Origin: Kiloniella laminariae DSM 19542
GTDB lineage: Bacteria; Pseudomonadota; Alphaproteobacteria; Kiloniellales; Kiloniellaceae
Direction: 5' to 3'
Length of the DNA: 64,000 bases
NCBI RefSeq assembly: GCF_000374005.1
Contig: NZ_KB893136.1
Span: forward strand, 62,001 to 126,000
Shown: positions 19,251-28,350 of the stretch, in pieces
Layout of the letters: every line of letters starts with the position of its first letter
Position numbering within the stretch: position 1 is the first letter of the stretch
Made by a program: the position numbers and the translations under genes
Notes under the pieces: model-generated
Told to the model about the DNA's origin: nothing
What the model saw: only the letters and a program-made list of their open reading frames with translations
Database searches by the model: none

Positions 19251-20255
19251 TTACAGCCGGGGAACCGCGAGCAGGCTCTCGTCATTTAACAATTCATCAG
19301 ATTTTTTTTGCAAGGCGAGCTCCTTGTCCTCCCCAAGGTAACGGCTGTAAATTTCACCATAATTACCGTGGCTCTGGATAACGCGATACGCCCATTGCCT
19401 ATCAAGTCCAAGTGAACTTCCCAAGTCCCCTTCCATACCCAGAATCGTCAAGATTACAGAATTCCTTGTGACGGCAGCTGTGTTATCAATATTATCTGCT
19501 GTCAGGCCAAGAACCTCTGCCTGCAGCAAAACATGTCCGAACGAGCGGGCAATATTGAGCCACTCTCTATCTTCTGCAGCAACCACGATACCCAGCGGTC
19601 CCCCTGACAAGTCCGTATCCCAAACATGAGGTCGCGGAAATGTCCTGCGAATAGCCTTGCGTAAATCGGCCAACTCAACAGCGGGGAGCGCAACCGCAGT
19701 ACAGCCGAGTTTCAAGATAGCATCCTGGAGTTCAGCAGTGGTCTTATGTGCAACAACACTGAAACTGATCTGCTGTTTTTGGCTAAACACGGCCAAGCCA
19801 CTCCGGTATTCTGACTGCGCCACAGTACAGATACGTTTCCCCGCAAGAGCTGCCGCAGTTTTTTGTCCAAACAGGCTCATAACTGTTAACTGATTACCTA
19901 GCAGAGGCGCCGCCATCAACCGGCTTGTTTTTTCACTCTGGTTTGACGACAGCATCAAAAGATCAACCCGCTGTCCCCCCAGATAAGCAGCTCCTTCTCC
20001 GGCAGGTATCGTCACAATTTTTAAGGCATCTTTATCCTTGAAAAGGGCAAGGGCAAAGGCCTGACAAAACTCCTGAGCCAGACCGACAAGATGATCTTTT
20101 CCAGAAAAAGGTAGGATTTTTTTTTCATAGCCGCAGCGTAAATATCGTCTATCCTCAACATTATCTCGAACTTGACCAGCTGAGGCCGTTTCAAGAACAA
20201 GGCAAAAGAGAGCCATTATGGCCCCCAGCAAGGATGAAATTGGAACAATTTTCAC
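19251..20255 (-). CDS. Diverged AapJ-like extracytoplasmic solute-binding protein
   Basis: A 334-residue periplasmic binding protein with a signal peptide (MALFCLVLETASAGQ). It is recognisably related to AapJ encoded 4.4 kb upstream: both share a Cys near the N-terminus (LRCGYEKK here, LQCGVATP in AapJ) and a C-terminal stretch, LGLDRQWAYRVIQSHGNYGE here and LGLDAKWAYNIVKQVGNYGE in AapJ. Much of the ligand-binding region has diverged. It starts with GTG after CAGGG. It lies beyond the aap terminator, so it is expressed separately, and may give the same permease a different substrate range or act as a sensor. Confidence 0.8.
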   Translation of the reverse strand: MKIVPISSLLGAIMALFCLVLETASAGQVRDNVEDRRYLRCGYEKKILPFSGKDHLVGLAQEFCQAFALALFKDKDALKIVTIPAGEGAAYLGGQRVDLLMLSSNQSEKTSRLMAAPLLGNQLTVMSLFGQKTAAALAGKRICTVAQSEYRSGLAVFSQKQQISFSVVAHKTTAELQDAILKLGCTAVALPAVELADLRKAIRRTFPRPHVWDTDLSGGPLGIVVAAEDREWLNIARSFGHVLLQAEVLGLTADNIDNTAAVTRNSVILTILGMEGDLGSSLGLDRQWAYRVIQSHGNYGEIYSRYLGEDKELALQKKSDELLNDESLLAVPRL

Positions 20256-20354
20256 AGTAGAACCCTGACCAGAATATCAATTGCGGTCATCATAAATCAC
20301 AAAGACCTGCGAAGATACTACAGGAAGACACAACAGCAGATAATCAGAATAAAA

Positions 20355-20382
20355 AAAACGGCTGCCCACTGGCAGCCGTTTT
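20355..20382. terminator. aap operon terminator
   Basis: Hairpin AAAACGGCTGCC, 4-nt loop, GGCAGCCGTTTT, 23 bp beyond the aapP stop; the A-tract on the plus strand gives a T-run on the minus strand. Confidence 0.88.
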
Positions 20383-20404
20383 ATCAAAACAATCAAAAGA
20401 TTGC

Positions 20405-21178
20405 CTAGTGAGCCAGAATTTGGCTCAGGAATTTTTTCGTGCGGTCAGATTGAGGATTGTTGAAGAACTCTTCCGGTTCATTTTCCTCAATAATCTCGCC
20501 AGCATCCATAAAGATCACCCGGTCAGCAACCTTGCGTGCAAAGCCCATCTCATGGGTTACACAAATCATGGTCATGCCTGTATCAGCCAGCTCGATCATA
20601 GTATCCAGAACTTCGGCAATCATCTCTGGATCCAGTGCGGATGTCGGCTCATCAAACAGCATTACCCGTGGGTTCATGCACAAAGAACGTGCAATCGCGA
20701 CACGCTGCTGCTGGCCACCCGATAGCTGACCAGGGAACTTATCCGCCTGTTCAGGAATCTTGACACGCTCGAGATAGTGCATCGCAATTTCTTCTGCTTC
20801 TTTCTTCGGCATCTTGCGAACAAAGATCGGTGCAAGTGTGCAGTTTTCCAAAACAGTAAGGTGTGGGAACAGGTTGAAGTGCTGGAAACACATTCCCACT
20901 TCGCGACGGATCGCCTCGATATTTTTAAGGTTCCCGGTCAGTTCGATATTATCAACGATAATGTCGCCCTGCTGATGCTCCTCTAGACGGTTGATACAGC
21001 GGATCATGGTGGACTTTCCGGAACCGGAAGGACCACAAATCACAATACGCTCACCACGGCCGACGGTCAGATTGATGTTTTTAAGGACATGAAACTGGCC
21101 ATACCACTTGTTAACACCCTTTAACTGGATCGCCACTTCGTCTGTTTTCTTTGAAGTCTGAACATTCGTGTTGCTCAT
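20405..21178 (-). CDS. aapP: General L-amino acid ABC transporter ATPase AapP
   Basis: The ATP-hydrolysing subunit of a polar amino-acid importer. The 257-residue protein has Walker [10 protein letters not shown], the Q-loop, signature [15 protein letters not shown], Walker [15 protein letters not shown] and the switch histidine in VTHEMGFA. It is the last gene of aapJQMP, 15 bp after aapM and with AGGAG upstream of the ATG. Family knowledge: AapJQMP of Rhizobium leguminosarum takes up a broad range of L-amino acids and also affects efflux. Confidence 0.95.
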   Translation of the reverse strand: MSNTNVQTSKKTDEVAIQLKGVNKWYGQFHVLKNINLTVGRGERIVICGPSGSGKSTMIRCINRLEEHQQGDIIVDNIELTGNLKNIEAIRREVGMCFQHFNLFPHLTVLENCTLAPIFVRKMPKKEAEEIAMHYLERVKIPEQADKFPGQLSGGQQQRVAIARSLCMNPRVMLFDEPTSALDPEMIAEVLDTMIELADTGMTMICVTHEMGFARKVADRVIFMDAGEIIEENEPEEFFNNPQSDRTKKFLSQILAH

Positions 21179-21193
21179 GTTAACACGCGCTCC

Positions 21194-22306
21194 TTATCTT
21201 TTATGGCCAGTATGCAGTTTATTCTCAAGCCAGAGGCTGTAGCGCGACATTGAGAAACAGGAAATGAAGAACAACAGCGCAATAAAGGCATAGGTCTCTG
21301 GCGCAAGACCGCGCCACTTAACATCGGCAACTGCAACCTGCGCAATACCGAGCAGATCAAAAAGACCGATAATCGAAACCAGTGTTGTATCCTTGTAAAG
21401 ACCGATGAAGGTATTCACGATTCCCGGAATAACAATGCGCAGAGCCTGAGGAAGGACAATCAGACGCATGGACTGCCAGTAACTCAGCCCCATGGCATCA
21501 GCACCTTCGTACTGTCCTTTGGGAATAGCCTGCAAACCGCCACGAATTACCTCTGCCATATAGGCAGAAGAGAACAAAGCCACACCAATCAGGGCACGAA
21601 GCAGTTTATCGAAGTTCACACCTTCGGGCAGGAACAACGGCAACATGTTTGATGCCATAAACAGAATGGTGATCAACGGTACGCCGCGAATGAATTCGAT
21701 AAAACAAACACAGAGCGTCCTGACAATCGGCATGTTCGATCGACGCCCCAGCGCCAGTAGAATACCGATAGGCAAGGAGGCAACAATTCCCGTAATACCA
21801 AGAACCAGCGTCAGGAGCATTCCGCCCCAATTCGCGGTATCAACCGTTTCAAGCCCCAGGCCACCACTCAACAGGTAAAATGCTGCAAAGGGGAACAGGG
21901 CAGAAAAGATCAAGAATTTGCCACGATGCGGGAGTTTATCAAACAATAGCGGTGCGATAGCAAAAACCATCAAAACAAAAACAATATTGGCACGCCAATA
22001 TTCTTCTTGCGGATAAAGCCCGTACATAAATTGGTGGAAGCGATCCCCGATCACCAGCCAACAAGCGCCTCCCTGGGTGCAGGCATCCTGCGTCTCACCT
22101 GTAAAGGTTGCCCCTGTGAAAACCCAGAAAACAACCGCGTTACCTACTTTAAACAGAAAAAAGAAGGCAATTATTGTAAGGATTGTATTGCCAACACTCG
22201 AAAACAACCGGTGTCTCAGCCATCCAACCACGCCGATAGAACCAGGCGGTGGCGGAAGATCCGGATGCTCACCAGGAGCATATTTTTGGTCAGTTATACT
22301 ACTCAT
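21194..22306 (-). CDS. aapM: General L-amino acid ABC transporter permease AapM
   Basis: A 370-residue inner-membrane permease of the HisMQ type, with a long N-terminal extension as usual for AapM. The EAA loop that contacts AapP is visible (EGADAMGLSYWQSMRLIVLP, then QALRI). A cysteine-containing loop in the N-terminal extension (QDACTQGGACWLV) is periplasmic by prediction. GGAGGGGCAG precedes the ATG. It is 9 bp from aapQ and works with it as the heterodimeric membrane channel. Confidence 0.95.
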   Translation of the reverse strand: MSSITDQKYAPGEHPDLPPPPGSIGVVGWLRHRLFSSVGNTILTIIAFFFLFKVGNAVVFWVFTGATFTGETQDACTQGGACWLVIGDRFHQFMYGLYPQEEYWRANIVFVLMVFAIAPLLFDKLPHRGKFLIFSALFPFAAFYLLSGGLGLETVDTANWGGMLLTLVLGITGIVASLPIGILLALGRRSNMPIVRTLCVCFIEFIRGVPLITILFMASNMLPLFLPEGVNFDKLLRALIGVALFSSAYMAEVIRGGLQAIPKGQYEGADAMGLSYWQSMRLIVLPQALRIVIPGIVNTFIGLYKDTTLVSIIGLFDLLGIAQVAVADVKWRGLAPETYAFIALLFFISCFSMSRYSLWLENKLHTGHKR

Positions 22307-22315
22307 CTGCCCCTC

Positions 22316-23509
22316 CTATCTTTCCACCAGGCGAACACGACTGTTGTACCAGTTCATAATCGCCGAGATTACCAGGCTGATTGTCAGATACACCAACATC
22401 GTAATAAAGATCACCTCAATAGCCTGCCCAGTCTGGTTCAACGTCACTCCCCCAAATGACTGGACAATATCGGGATAGCCGATAGCAACAGCCAGGGATG
22501 AGTTTTTTGTAAGGTTGAGGTATTGACTGGTCATTGGCGGAATGATGACCCGCAAGGCCTGAGGCAGGATTACCAACCGCATCGTCCAGCTTGGCTTCAG
22601 TCCAAGCGCTTCAGCAGCCTCAGTCTGGCCATGGGAGACAGACTGTATCCCGGAACGAACGGTTTCTGCAATAAAAGCAGCGGTATAAAGCGTCAGAGCA
22701 AACCAAAGGGCTGTAAATTCAGGTTTGATCGAAAGACCCCCCTGAAAATTGAACCCCTTCAGTTCGGGATAGGCGAAATCGAGAGGAAAACCGGTAACGA
22801 TGAATGCCAATGTCGGCAGTCCAATAATCGACATTATACTGGTCATCAAAACCGGATAGATTTTACCAGTTTCGTCCTGTTTTTTGTGAGCCCACTTTGA
22901 AAAGATAAAACTGCCGACAATGGCAATTACCAGACAAATTGGTACCAACATAAAACCGTCTGTTGGTATTGGTTCAGGGACGATCAGGCCGCGCTGGTTG
23001 AGTATGAAGGTATCCCAGATAGAGATACTCTGCCGTACGGAAGGCAATCCGAGGAAGATTGAATACCAGAGCAGGATCTGCAACAGCAGCGGTACGTTAC
23101 GTGTTACTTCGACATAACAGTAAACAATTCGGCTAATGAGCCAGTTTGGAGAAAGCCGAAGCACCCCGAGGACAACCCCCAGAATCGTCGCGGCAAGTAT
23201 CCCCATAATGGAAACCATTAGGGTATTTAAAAGCCCCACCCAGAAAACCGTGCCATGGGTATCTGTCGCCTTGAATTCAAAGAATGGGGAAATGGCGATA
23301 TCGTATCCAGCAGGCGCTGCAAGAAAATCAAAACCGGTACTGATACCGCGTTTTTCAATATTTGTTGCAGTGTTGAGGATGATGAATAACAGAAAAGCGC
23401 CAAACAGGCCTATTACAAGAGCCTGAAAGAAAAGCGATCTGAATCGCTGATCCGATAGGAGCGAAGCTCCACCCGACCCACGGGCATTTTGTGCAGTTTC
23501 AGCCGACAT
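22316..23509 (-). CDS. aapQ: General L-amino acid ABC transporter permease AapQ
   Basis: A 397-residue permease with about eight hydrophobic segments and the EAA loop EAAEALGLKPSWTMRLVILP, then QALRVIIPP. The large size compared with ordinary HisQ (about 230 residues) is normal for AapQ. TAGGAGG lies before the ATG. A large hairpin separates it from aapJ, which may lower its expression relative to the binding protein. Confidence 0.95.
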   Translation of the reverse strand: MSAETAQNARGSGGASLLSDQRFRSLFFQALVIGLFGAFLLFIILNTATNIEKRGISTGFDFLAAPAGYDIAISPFFEFKATDTHGTVFWVGLLNTLMVSIMGILAATILGVVLGVLRLSPNWLISRIVYCYVEVTRNVPLLLQILLWYSIFLGLPSVRQSISIWDTFILNQRGLIVPEPIPTDGFMLVPICLVIAIVGSFIFSKWAHKKQDETGKIYPVLMTSIMSIIGLPTLAFIVTGFPLDFAYPELKGFNFQGGLSIKPEFTALWFALTLYTAAFIAETVRSGIQSVSHGQTEAAEALGLKPSWTMRLVILPQALRVIIPPMTSQYLNLTKNSSLAVAIGYPDIVQSFGGVTLNQTGQAIEVIFITMLVYLTISLVISAIMNWYNSRVRLVER

Positions 23510-23546
23510 ACTGCCTCCTAAATGCTTATTTTTATTTTATAAAATT

Positions 23547-23612
23547 AAAGCCTGACTATCTGTAGCAGGGCTGCAACTAAGGCAGCCCTGCATCCAGATA
23601 AAATCAGGCTTT
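23547..23612 (-). promoter_or_regulatory. Long hairpin between aapJ and aapQ
   Basis: A three-part stem: AAAGCCTGA (23547-23555) with TCAGGCTTT (23604-23612), TATCTG with CAGATA inside it, and a perfect 10-bp GCAGGGCTGC/GCAGCCCTGC core. There is no long T-run, so it could act as an mRNA stabiliser or partial terminator giving more binding protein than permease. Confidence 0.7.
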
Positions 23613-23623
23613 AATATCTCGAC

Positions 23624-24631
23624 TTAGCGCATTGGAGGAGCGTAAAGCAGACCACCATCTTTCCACTGAGCATTGATACCACGCTCGATGTTCAGAGAGT
23701 CGGTAAGGTTTCTCTTGAAAGATTCACCGTAGTTACCAACCTGCTTAACGATGTTGTATGCCCATTTAGCATCCAGACCAAGCTGTTCGCCCATGTTGCC
23801 TTCAGCGCCGAGAAGACGCAGAATTTCTGGGTTCTCGGAAGAAAGCATTTCATCAACGTTTGCAGATGTAACACCCAGTTCTTCAGCAATAATCATCGCG
23901 TTCAAAGACCAGCGGGAAATATCACCCCACTGCTGATCACCATGACGTACCAGAGGACCGAGAGGTTCTTTGGAAATAATTTCTGGAAGAACGATCTGAT
24001 CTGCAGGAACAGACAGTGTCGAACGCAAGGAATACAGACCGGAAGCATCAGTTGTGTAAACATCACAACGACCTTCGTCATATACTTTTGCGCCTTCTTC
24101 TGCTGTTGCGACAGGAACAGTCTCGTAGCTCATGCCCTTGGAGCGGAAGTAATCGGCAAGGTTCAGCTCGGTTGTTGTACCAGTCTGAACACAAACGGAA
24201 GCTCCGTCGAGTTCAGTCGCACTGGAAACACCGAGGCTTTTGTTAACCATGAAGCCCTGACCATCATAATAGTTCACACCAGTGAACTCGAAGCCAAGGT
24301 TAACATCACGGGAGAATGTCCAGGTGGTGTTACGGGAAAGCATATCAACTTCACCAGCCTGAAGAACGGTGAAACGCTCTTTAGAAGTGGTAGGAGTGTA
24401 TTTTGCTTTGGAAGCATCACCAAAGACAGCTGCTGCAACGGCGCGGCATACGTCAACGTCAAGACCTTCCCACTCGTTCTGAGCGTTAGGAGCAGCAAAA
24501 CCAGGCAATGGTGTTGCTACGCCACACTGAAGGAAGCCTTTTGCTTTGACGTCATCAAGAGTACCAGCCTGAGCAGCTGTGGACATCGCTGTGGCTGCTG
24601 CAGCCGCAAAAAGGACTTTTCCGAATTTCAT
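23624..24631 (-). CDS. aapJ: General L-amino acid-binding periplasmic protein AapJ
   Basis: The substrate-binding subunit of the Aap importer, 335 residues. The signal peptide is MKFGKVLFAAAAATAMSTAA, cleaved near QAGTLDD. The mature part begins with the family pattern KGFLQCGVATPLPGFA, and contains GLDVDVCRAVAAAVFGD and the C-terminal AKWAYNIVKQVGNYGE. AGGGAAG precedes the ATG. It is the first gene of the operon and is separated from the permeases by a hairpin, as is common for highly expressed binding proteins. Confidence 0.96.
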   Translation of the reverse strand: MKFGKVLFAAAAATAMSTAAQAGTLDDVKAKGFLQCGVATPLPGFAAPNAQNEWEGLDVDVCRAVAAAVFGDASKAKYTPTTSKERFTVLQAGEVDMLSRNTTWTFSRDVNLGFEFTGVNYYDGQGFMVNKSLGVSSATELDGASVCVQTGTTTELNLADYFRSKGMSYETVPVATAEEGAKVYDEGRCDVYTTDASGLYSLRSTLSVPADQIVLPEIISKEPLGPLVRHGDQQWGDISRWSLNAMIIAEELGVTSANVDEMLSSENPEILRLLGAEGNMGEQLGLDAKWAYNIVKQVGNYGESFKRNLTDSLNIERGINAQWKDGGLLYAPPMR

Positions 24632-25116
24632 TTTTTGTGTCTTCCCTGCTGTTTAACACGTTTATTTTTGTTTAATGCGTCAGGATCTAGTTGCCCCGAT
24701 TTTGTTCGTTACCGGCATACGACTTGATCGCCGACGTAATAAACATACCCATACCAGTAACCTAAACAAGCCTTTCCGAAAACCGCCTTTTTTGCTTTGT
24801 CAGGATACAATTTTTTCTTGATTTCATTTTTTTATTAAAAATCAAAAGATTAGAAAGAAAATCAGATAATTATCTTTAAAATTTTCTTTTCTTAAAAATA
24901 TTTATTCCACTCAAATTATGGTTAATTTCACCTATTAGAGACCCTTATGCGTCTACCACCACCACACAGGGATTCCCTCACCAGCCACTTTTTCAGGGAA
25001 AAGACTCTGATATTTTTTGTAAAACAGATGGGAAAAATTGACACAACGCTTGCCAAGTCGGAAGCCAGAAAGGATGCTGCATCAAAACTATATCCCTTCC
25101 GTATATTCTCCAGAGA
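24632..25116. other. Divergent control region between aapJ and metC
   Basis: No gene is visible in these 485 bp. The middle part (about 24795-24915) is very AT-rich, with A- and T-tracts, and contains a perfect 12-bp palindrome AGATAATTATCT at 24864-24875. The region must hold the promoters of aapJ (minus) and metC (plus). I could not identify a convincing sigma-54 site or riboswitch. Confidence 0.5.
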
Positions 25117-26328
25117 GTGCGCATGACCGGTACAGCTTCACCCAAAGACTCATCCAAGAATTTCTCTCAAGCGACCCGAGTGACACAACTGGGTAGAGAT
25201 CCTCATCAGAATTATGGTGTGGTTAACCCGCCAGTGTACCATGCATCGACCATACTCTTTGACACTGTCGAAGAGATGGAGGCACGGGCCGCGACCAAAT
25301 TCGAAAAGGGCACAATCAACTATGGTCGCCAGGGCACTCCCACTATTTTTGCTTTAGAAAATGCCGTCGCAGACCTGGAAGGAGGATATGGAGCCTTTGC
25401 TGTCTCCTCTGGCCTAGGAGCTATTACAACAGCCATTCTTAGCGTTGTTCAATCCGGTGATCACATACTGGTCACAGATTCCGTTTATGCACCGACACGT
25501 TTTTTCTGCAATGATGTACTGAAAAGAATGGGGGTCGAAACAAGTTATTACGACCCTCTGATCGGAGGAGATATAACGTCTCTGATCAAAGAGAACACCC
25601 GACTAATTTTCACCGAATCTCCAGGTTCGCATAGCTTTGAAATGCAGGATATTCCTGCAATTTCAAAGGCTGCACATAACAAAGGCATCCTTGTTATGAT
25701 GGATAACACCTGGGCAACACCTCTGTTTTGTAAATCCTTTGATCTCGGGGTGGATATCTCTGTTCACGCCGGAACCAAATACATTGTCGGCCATTCCGAT
25801 GCGATGCTTGGGTTAATTGTAACGACAGAAGCCTGCTACGAGAAAATAAAGGAAACCACTTTTCATCTCGGGCAATGTTCTGGACCGGATGATGTTTATC
25901 TGGCGCAACGCGGCCTGAGAACAATGGCAGTACGCCTTCGTCAACACCAGGAAAGCGGACTTGAGGTTGCCAAATGGCTGCAACAGCGCCCGGAAGTTTC
26001 CCGAGTTCTTCACCCTGCTCTTCCAGAGGATCCGGGTTATGCACTCTGGTCACGTGATATGACCGGCGCCTCTGGCCTCTTCAGCATTGTGCTCAATCCT
26101 GTAGACAAAGCCGCCGTCAATGCCATGGTCAATGATCTGGATCTGTACGGCATCGGCTATAGCTGGGGTGGTTATGAAAGCCTGATACTGCCAAGCAATC
26201 CAAGCTCAATCCGCACAGCGACCAAATGGGCCGCAGAAGGTCCCCTGCTCCGGCTTCATATCGGTCTTGAAGACACCGATGACCTTATTCGAGATTTAGA
26301 ATCAGGATTTGAAAGAATGTCCCGATAA
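25117..26328 (+). CDS. metC: Cystathionine beta-lyase MetC
   Basis: A PLP enzyme of the Cys/Met metabolism family that cleaves cystathionine to homocysteine, pyruvate and ammonia. The 403-residue protein has the PLP-lysine motif HAGTKYIVGHSD, the substrate and cofactor motifs INYGRQGTPT and VMMDNTWATP, and the C-terminal LRLHIGLEDTDDLI. Length and motifs fit bacterial MetC better than gamma-synthase. The start is GTG at 25117 or ATG at 25123; both follow a weak CAGAGAG. hisI is 71 bp downstream. Confidence 0.92.
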   Translation: MRMTGTASPKDSSKNFSQATRVTQLGRDPHQNYGVVNPPVYHASTILFDTVEEMEARAATKFEKGTINYGRQGTPTIFALENAVADLEGGYGAFAVSSGLGAITTAILSVVQSGDHILVTDSVYAPTRFFCNDVLKRMGVETSYYDPLIGGDITSLIKENTRLIFTESPGSHSFEMQDIPAISKAAHNKGILVMMDNTWATPLFCKSFDLGVDISVHAGTKYIVGHSDAMLGLIVTTEACYEKIKETTFHLGQCSGPDDVYLAQRGLRTMAVRLRQHQESGLEVAKWLQQRPEVSRVLHPALPEDPGYALWSRDMTGASGLFSIVLNPVDKAAVNAMVNDLDLYGIGYSWGGYESLILPSNPSSIRTATKWAAEGPLLRLHIGLEDTDDLIRDLESGFERMSR

Positions 26329-26346
26329 AAAGTATCAAGACAAAGA

Positions 26347-26368
26347 GGGCCGTATAATTAGCACGGCC
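26347..26368 (+). terminator. Hairpin after metC
   Basis: GGGCCGT (26347-26353) pairs with ACGGCCC (26362-26368). No T-run follows, so it may be a weak terminator or only an mRNA structure between metC and hisI. Confidence 0.4.
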
Positions 26369-26399
26369 CCGAGGGCCTGAAACTGAAGGATAACCGCCT

Positions 26400-26816
26400 G
26401 TGCAGACAAGAATAAACGATGATACACTGGCAAGAATTCTTGCTCAGATCAAATTTGATGAACAAGGGCTCGTCCCTGCCATTGCACAAGATCAGGAAAA
26501 AGGAGACGTGGTCATGATGGCGTGGATGAATGCTGACGCCATCCGTGAAACGCTCCAAAGTGGCAGAGTTTGCTACTGGTCCCGCTCCAGAAAAAATCTT
26601 TGGAAAAAAGGTGAGACTTCAGGACAGCACCAGGATTTGGTGAATTTTCTGATCGACTGTGACGGTGATACTGTTCTGGTTAAAGTCAAACAGCACGGGG
26701 TGGCCTGTCACACAGGCAGACGCAGTTGTTTTTATCGGTCTGTAGATGCCGAAGGCACTATTAAAGAAATCATGGATGTGACAATTCCACCTGAAACCCT
26801 TTATTCCAGTTCTTAA
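26400..26816 (+). CDS. hisI: Phosphoribosyl-AMP cyclohydrolase
   Basis: HisI opens the purine ring of phosphoribosyl-AMP in the third step of histidine synthesis. The 138-residue single-domain protein has MMAWMNADAIRETL, YWSRSRKNLWKKGETSGQHQ, the metal motif IDCDGDT and CHTGRRSCFYR with zinc-ligand cysteines. It lacks the HisE pyrophosphohydrolase domain, as in most alphaproteobacteria. GTG start with AAGGA 9 bases upstream. It is followed by a strong terminator. Confidence 0.96.
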   Translation: MQTRINDDTLARILAQIKFDEQGLVPAIAQDQEKGDVVMMAWMNADAIRETLQSGRVCYWSRSRKNLWKKGETSGQHQDLVNFLIDCDGDTVLVKVKQHGVACHTGRRSCFYRSVDAEGTIKEIMDVTIPPETLYSSS

Positions 26817-26846
26817 GGGGCAATGAAAGCAGGGCTATAAAAAAAA

Positions 26847-26889
26847 ACAGGCTGTTACGGAATGAAGTGTAACAGTCTGTTTTTTTTTG
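26847..26889 (+). terminator. hisI terminator
   Basis: Hairpin AAACAGGCTGTTAC / GTAACAGTCTGTTT with one G-T pair, a 10-nt loop and a following T-run; the A-tract at its left could serve the other strand. Confidence 0.9.
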
Positions 26890-27065
26890 CCAGCCCGGAC
26901 ATAATCCCACCACAGACAGGCAAACTTGCCTTTTTCCCCATCGATAGAACACAATAAGTATGTTTCCCTCAAAAAATGCTGCCAGATCAAGGTATTTTAG
27001 CAGAGCATTAACCCATTAGGGTTATCTTGTGCTGGAAATATTATGAATATTTAGGTGGTAGATTG

Positions 27066-27851
27066 ATGAGTAATAAATCAGGTTCAGTGATCAGCGAAGA
27101 AGAAGCAGACAAACTTGCCGAAAGCGAAATGCTTGATGAAGCAAGGGACGTTGCCTCCAATCTCGAGCTCACGCTTCAACAGGTTCGTACCGGTCATATC
27201 GATGGTAAAAAAGCGGCTGAAAAACTGGTACAGGATTCGTCAAACCTGCGTTTTAAAGCAAAATCTGTAAGTATTCCCGGTTTTGCAGCCATTACCCATC
27301 GACTTGATGAATATCTGGGGGGTGTTACGGAACTCCAGCCGCAGCACATTAAAGATCTCCAGACTTACAGCGACCGGATTCTTGCCCTGCTGGATGGTGA
27401 AGATCTACCCCAAGCAAGCATTGCTGAAGTTGTGCGAAGTATGCCGCACAAAAGCACATTCAACGTTGAAGATATTGAGATCACCAACACTGAGGTCCTT
27501 CTGGTTATCCCTCAGAAAACAGCCGGGAAGGTTGTGGCAAGGGAGCTGGAGGCCTGTGGATACCGTGTAACCTCACTAACCGACCCTCTTGAAGCCATTA
27601 CAATGATACTGGAGACCCGCCCCGATCTGATTATCACCTCCATGGTGATGCCTCGGTTGGGGGGCGCCGACCTGGCTTGTGCTCTCAAGGCAATGCCATC
27701 AACAAAAAACACCCATGTTGCCGTTCTCACCAGCCTGACGCCTGATCACCCCGACATGCAGGCCCTGCCCATGAATGTAGGCGTTATCCGGCGCGGGAAC
27801 ACCTTTGGTGATGATCTTGCGGATGTATTGCACAAATTTAATATCACATAA
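27066..27851 (+). CDS. Degenerate Hpt plus receiver-like protein
   Basis: A 261-residue protein of unknown role. Residues about 25-115 resemble a helical Hpt/CheA-P1 bundle, but the segment that should hold the phosphorylatable His reads LRFKAKSVSIPGF, without it. Residues about 140-258 follow the receiver fold (VLLVIPQKTAGKVVARELEA, then LIITSMVMPRLGGADLACAL), with Ser192 where the phospho-acceptor Asp should be. The start at 27066 follows AGGTGG. The gene is alone and ends at a terminator. It probably works by protein binding without phosphotransfer. Confidence 0.75.
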   Translation: MSNKSGSVISEEEADKLAESEMLDEARDVASNLELTLQQVRTGHIDGKKAAEKLVQDSSNLRFKAKSVSIPGFAAITHRLDEYLGGVTELQPQHIKDLQTYSDRILALLDGEDLPQASIAEVVRSMPHKSTFNVEDIEITNTEVLLVIPQKTAGKVVARELEACGYRVTSLTDPLEAITMILETRPDLIITSMVMPRLGGADLACALKAMPSTKNTHVAVLTSLTPDHPDMQALPMNVGVIRRGNTFGDDLADVLHKFNIT

Positions 27852-27878
27852 TTTCACCCAACCATTGATCATTGAGAT

Positions 27879-27927
27879 CCGCACGTTATGTTCAGGGACA
27901 TTCCCCGCCTAACGTGCGGTTTTTTTT
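27879..27927 (+). terminator. Terminator of the Hpt/receiver-like gene
   Basis: CCGCACGTTA (27879-27888) pairs with TAACGTGCGG (27910-27919), followed by T8. Its T-run ends 16 bp before the parvulin start, which argues for the start at 27943. Confidence 0.92.
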
Positions 27928-27942
27928 ATGGAGAAAGAAATT

Positions 27943-28263
27943 ATGACTGATCAGGTACGCGCGTCCCATATCCTCCTCATGTACGAAGGATCCATGCGTT
28001 CGACTGCGACACGTACAAAAGCCGAAGCTGAGAGCTTGATGATTGATCTGAAAACCCAGATTGATAATGGTGCTGCTTTCGCAGAACTCGCAAAAGAAAA
28101 TTCAGATTGCCCTTCTTCCCAGGAAGGTGGAGATCTGGGTCATTTTGGTCCCGGCATGATGGTTCCCGAGTTTGAAAAAGCAACCTTTGCTATGGAACCC
28201 GGCCAGACAAGTGATCTGGTAGAGACAGCTTTCGGTTATCATCTGATCCAGCGGACTGAATAA
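27943..28263 (+). CDS. Parvulin-type peptidyl-prolyl cis-trans isomerase
   Basis: A 106-residue single-domain parvulin (PpiC/Pin1 type) that isomerises Xaa-Pro bonds. It opens VRASHILLMYEGSM, contains AELAKENSDCPSSQEGGDLG and HFGPGMMVPEFEKATF, and ends with AFGYHLIQRTE, the standard rotamase signature. There is no signal peptide, so it is cytoplasmic. The start at 27943 is preceded by GGAG; an upstream in-frame ATG at 27928 directly abuts the T-run of the terminator. Confidence 0.93.
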   Translation: MTDQVRASHILLMYEGSMRSTATRTKAEAESLMIDLKTQIDNGAAFAELAKENSDCPSSQEGGDLGHFGPGMMVPEFEKATFAMEPGQTSDLVETAFGYHLIQRTE

Positions 28264-28350
28264 GAAAATTAACCAGTAGAAAACCAAAATCAGGTATAAA
28301 GTCAGGACAAGAAAGAAATAGATAAAGTCATTCAGGAGGGAGAAAATGGA

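Noticed and set aside
24900-25116. SAM riboswitch before metC
   Set aside because: I looked for SAM-II type conserved elements and found none.
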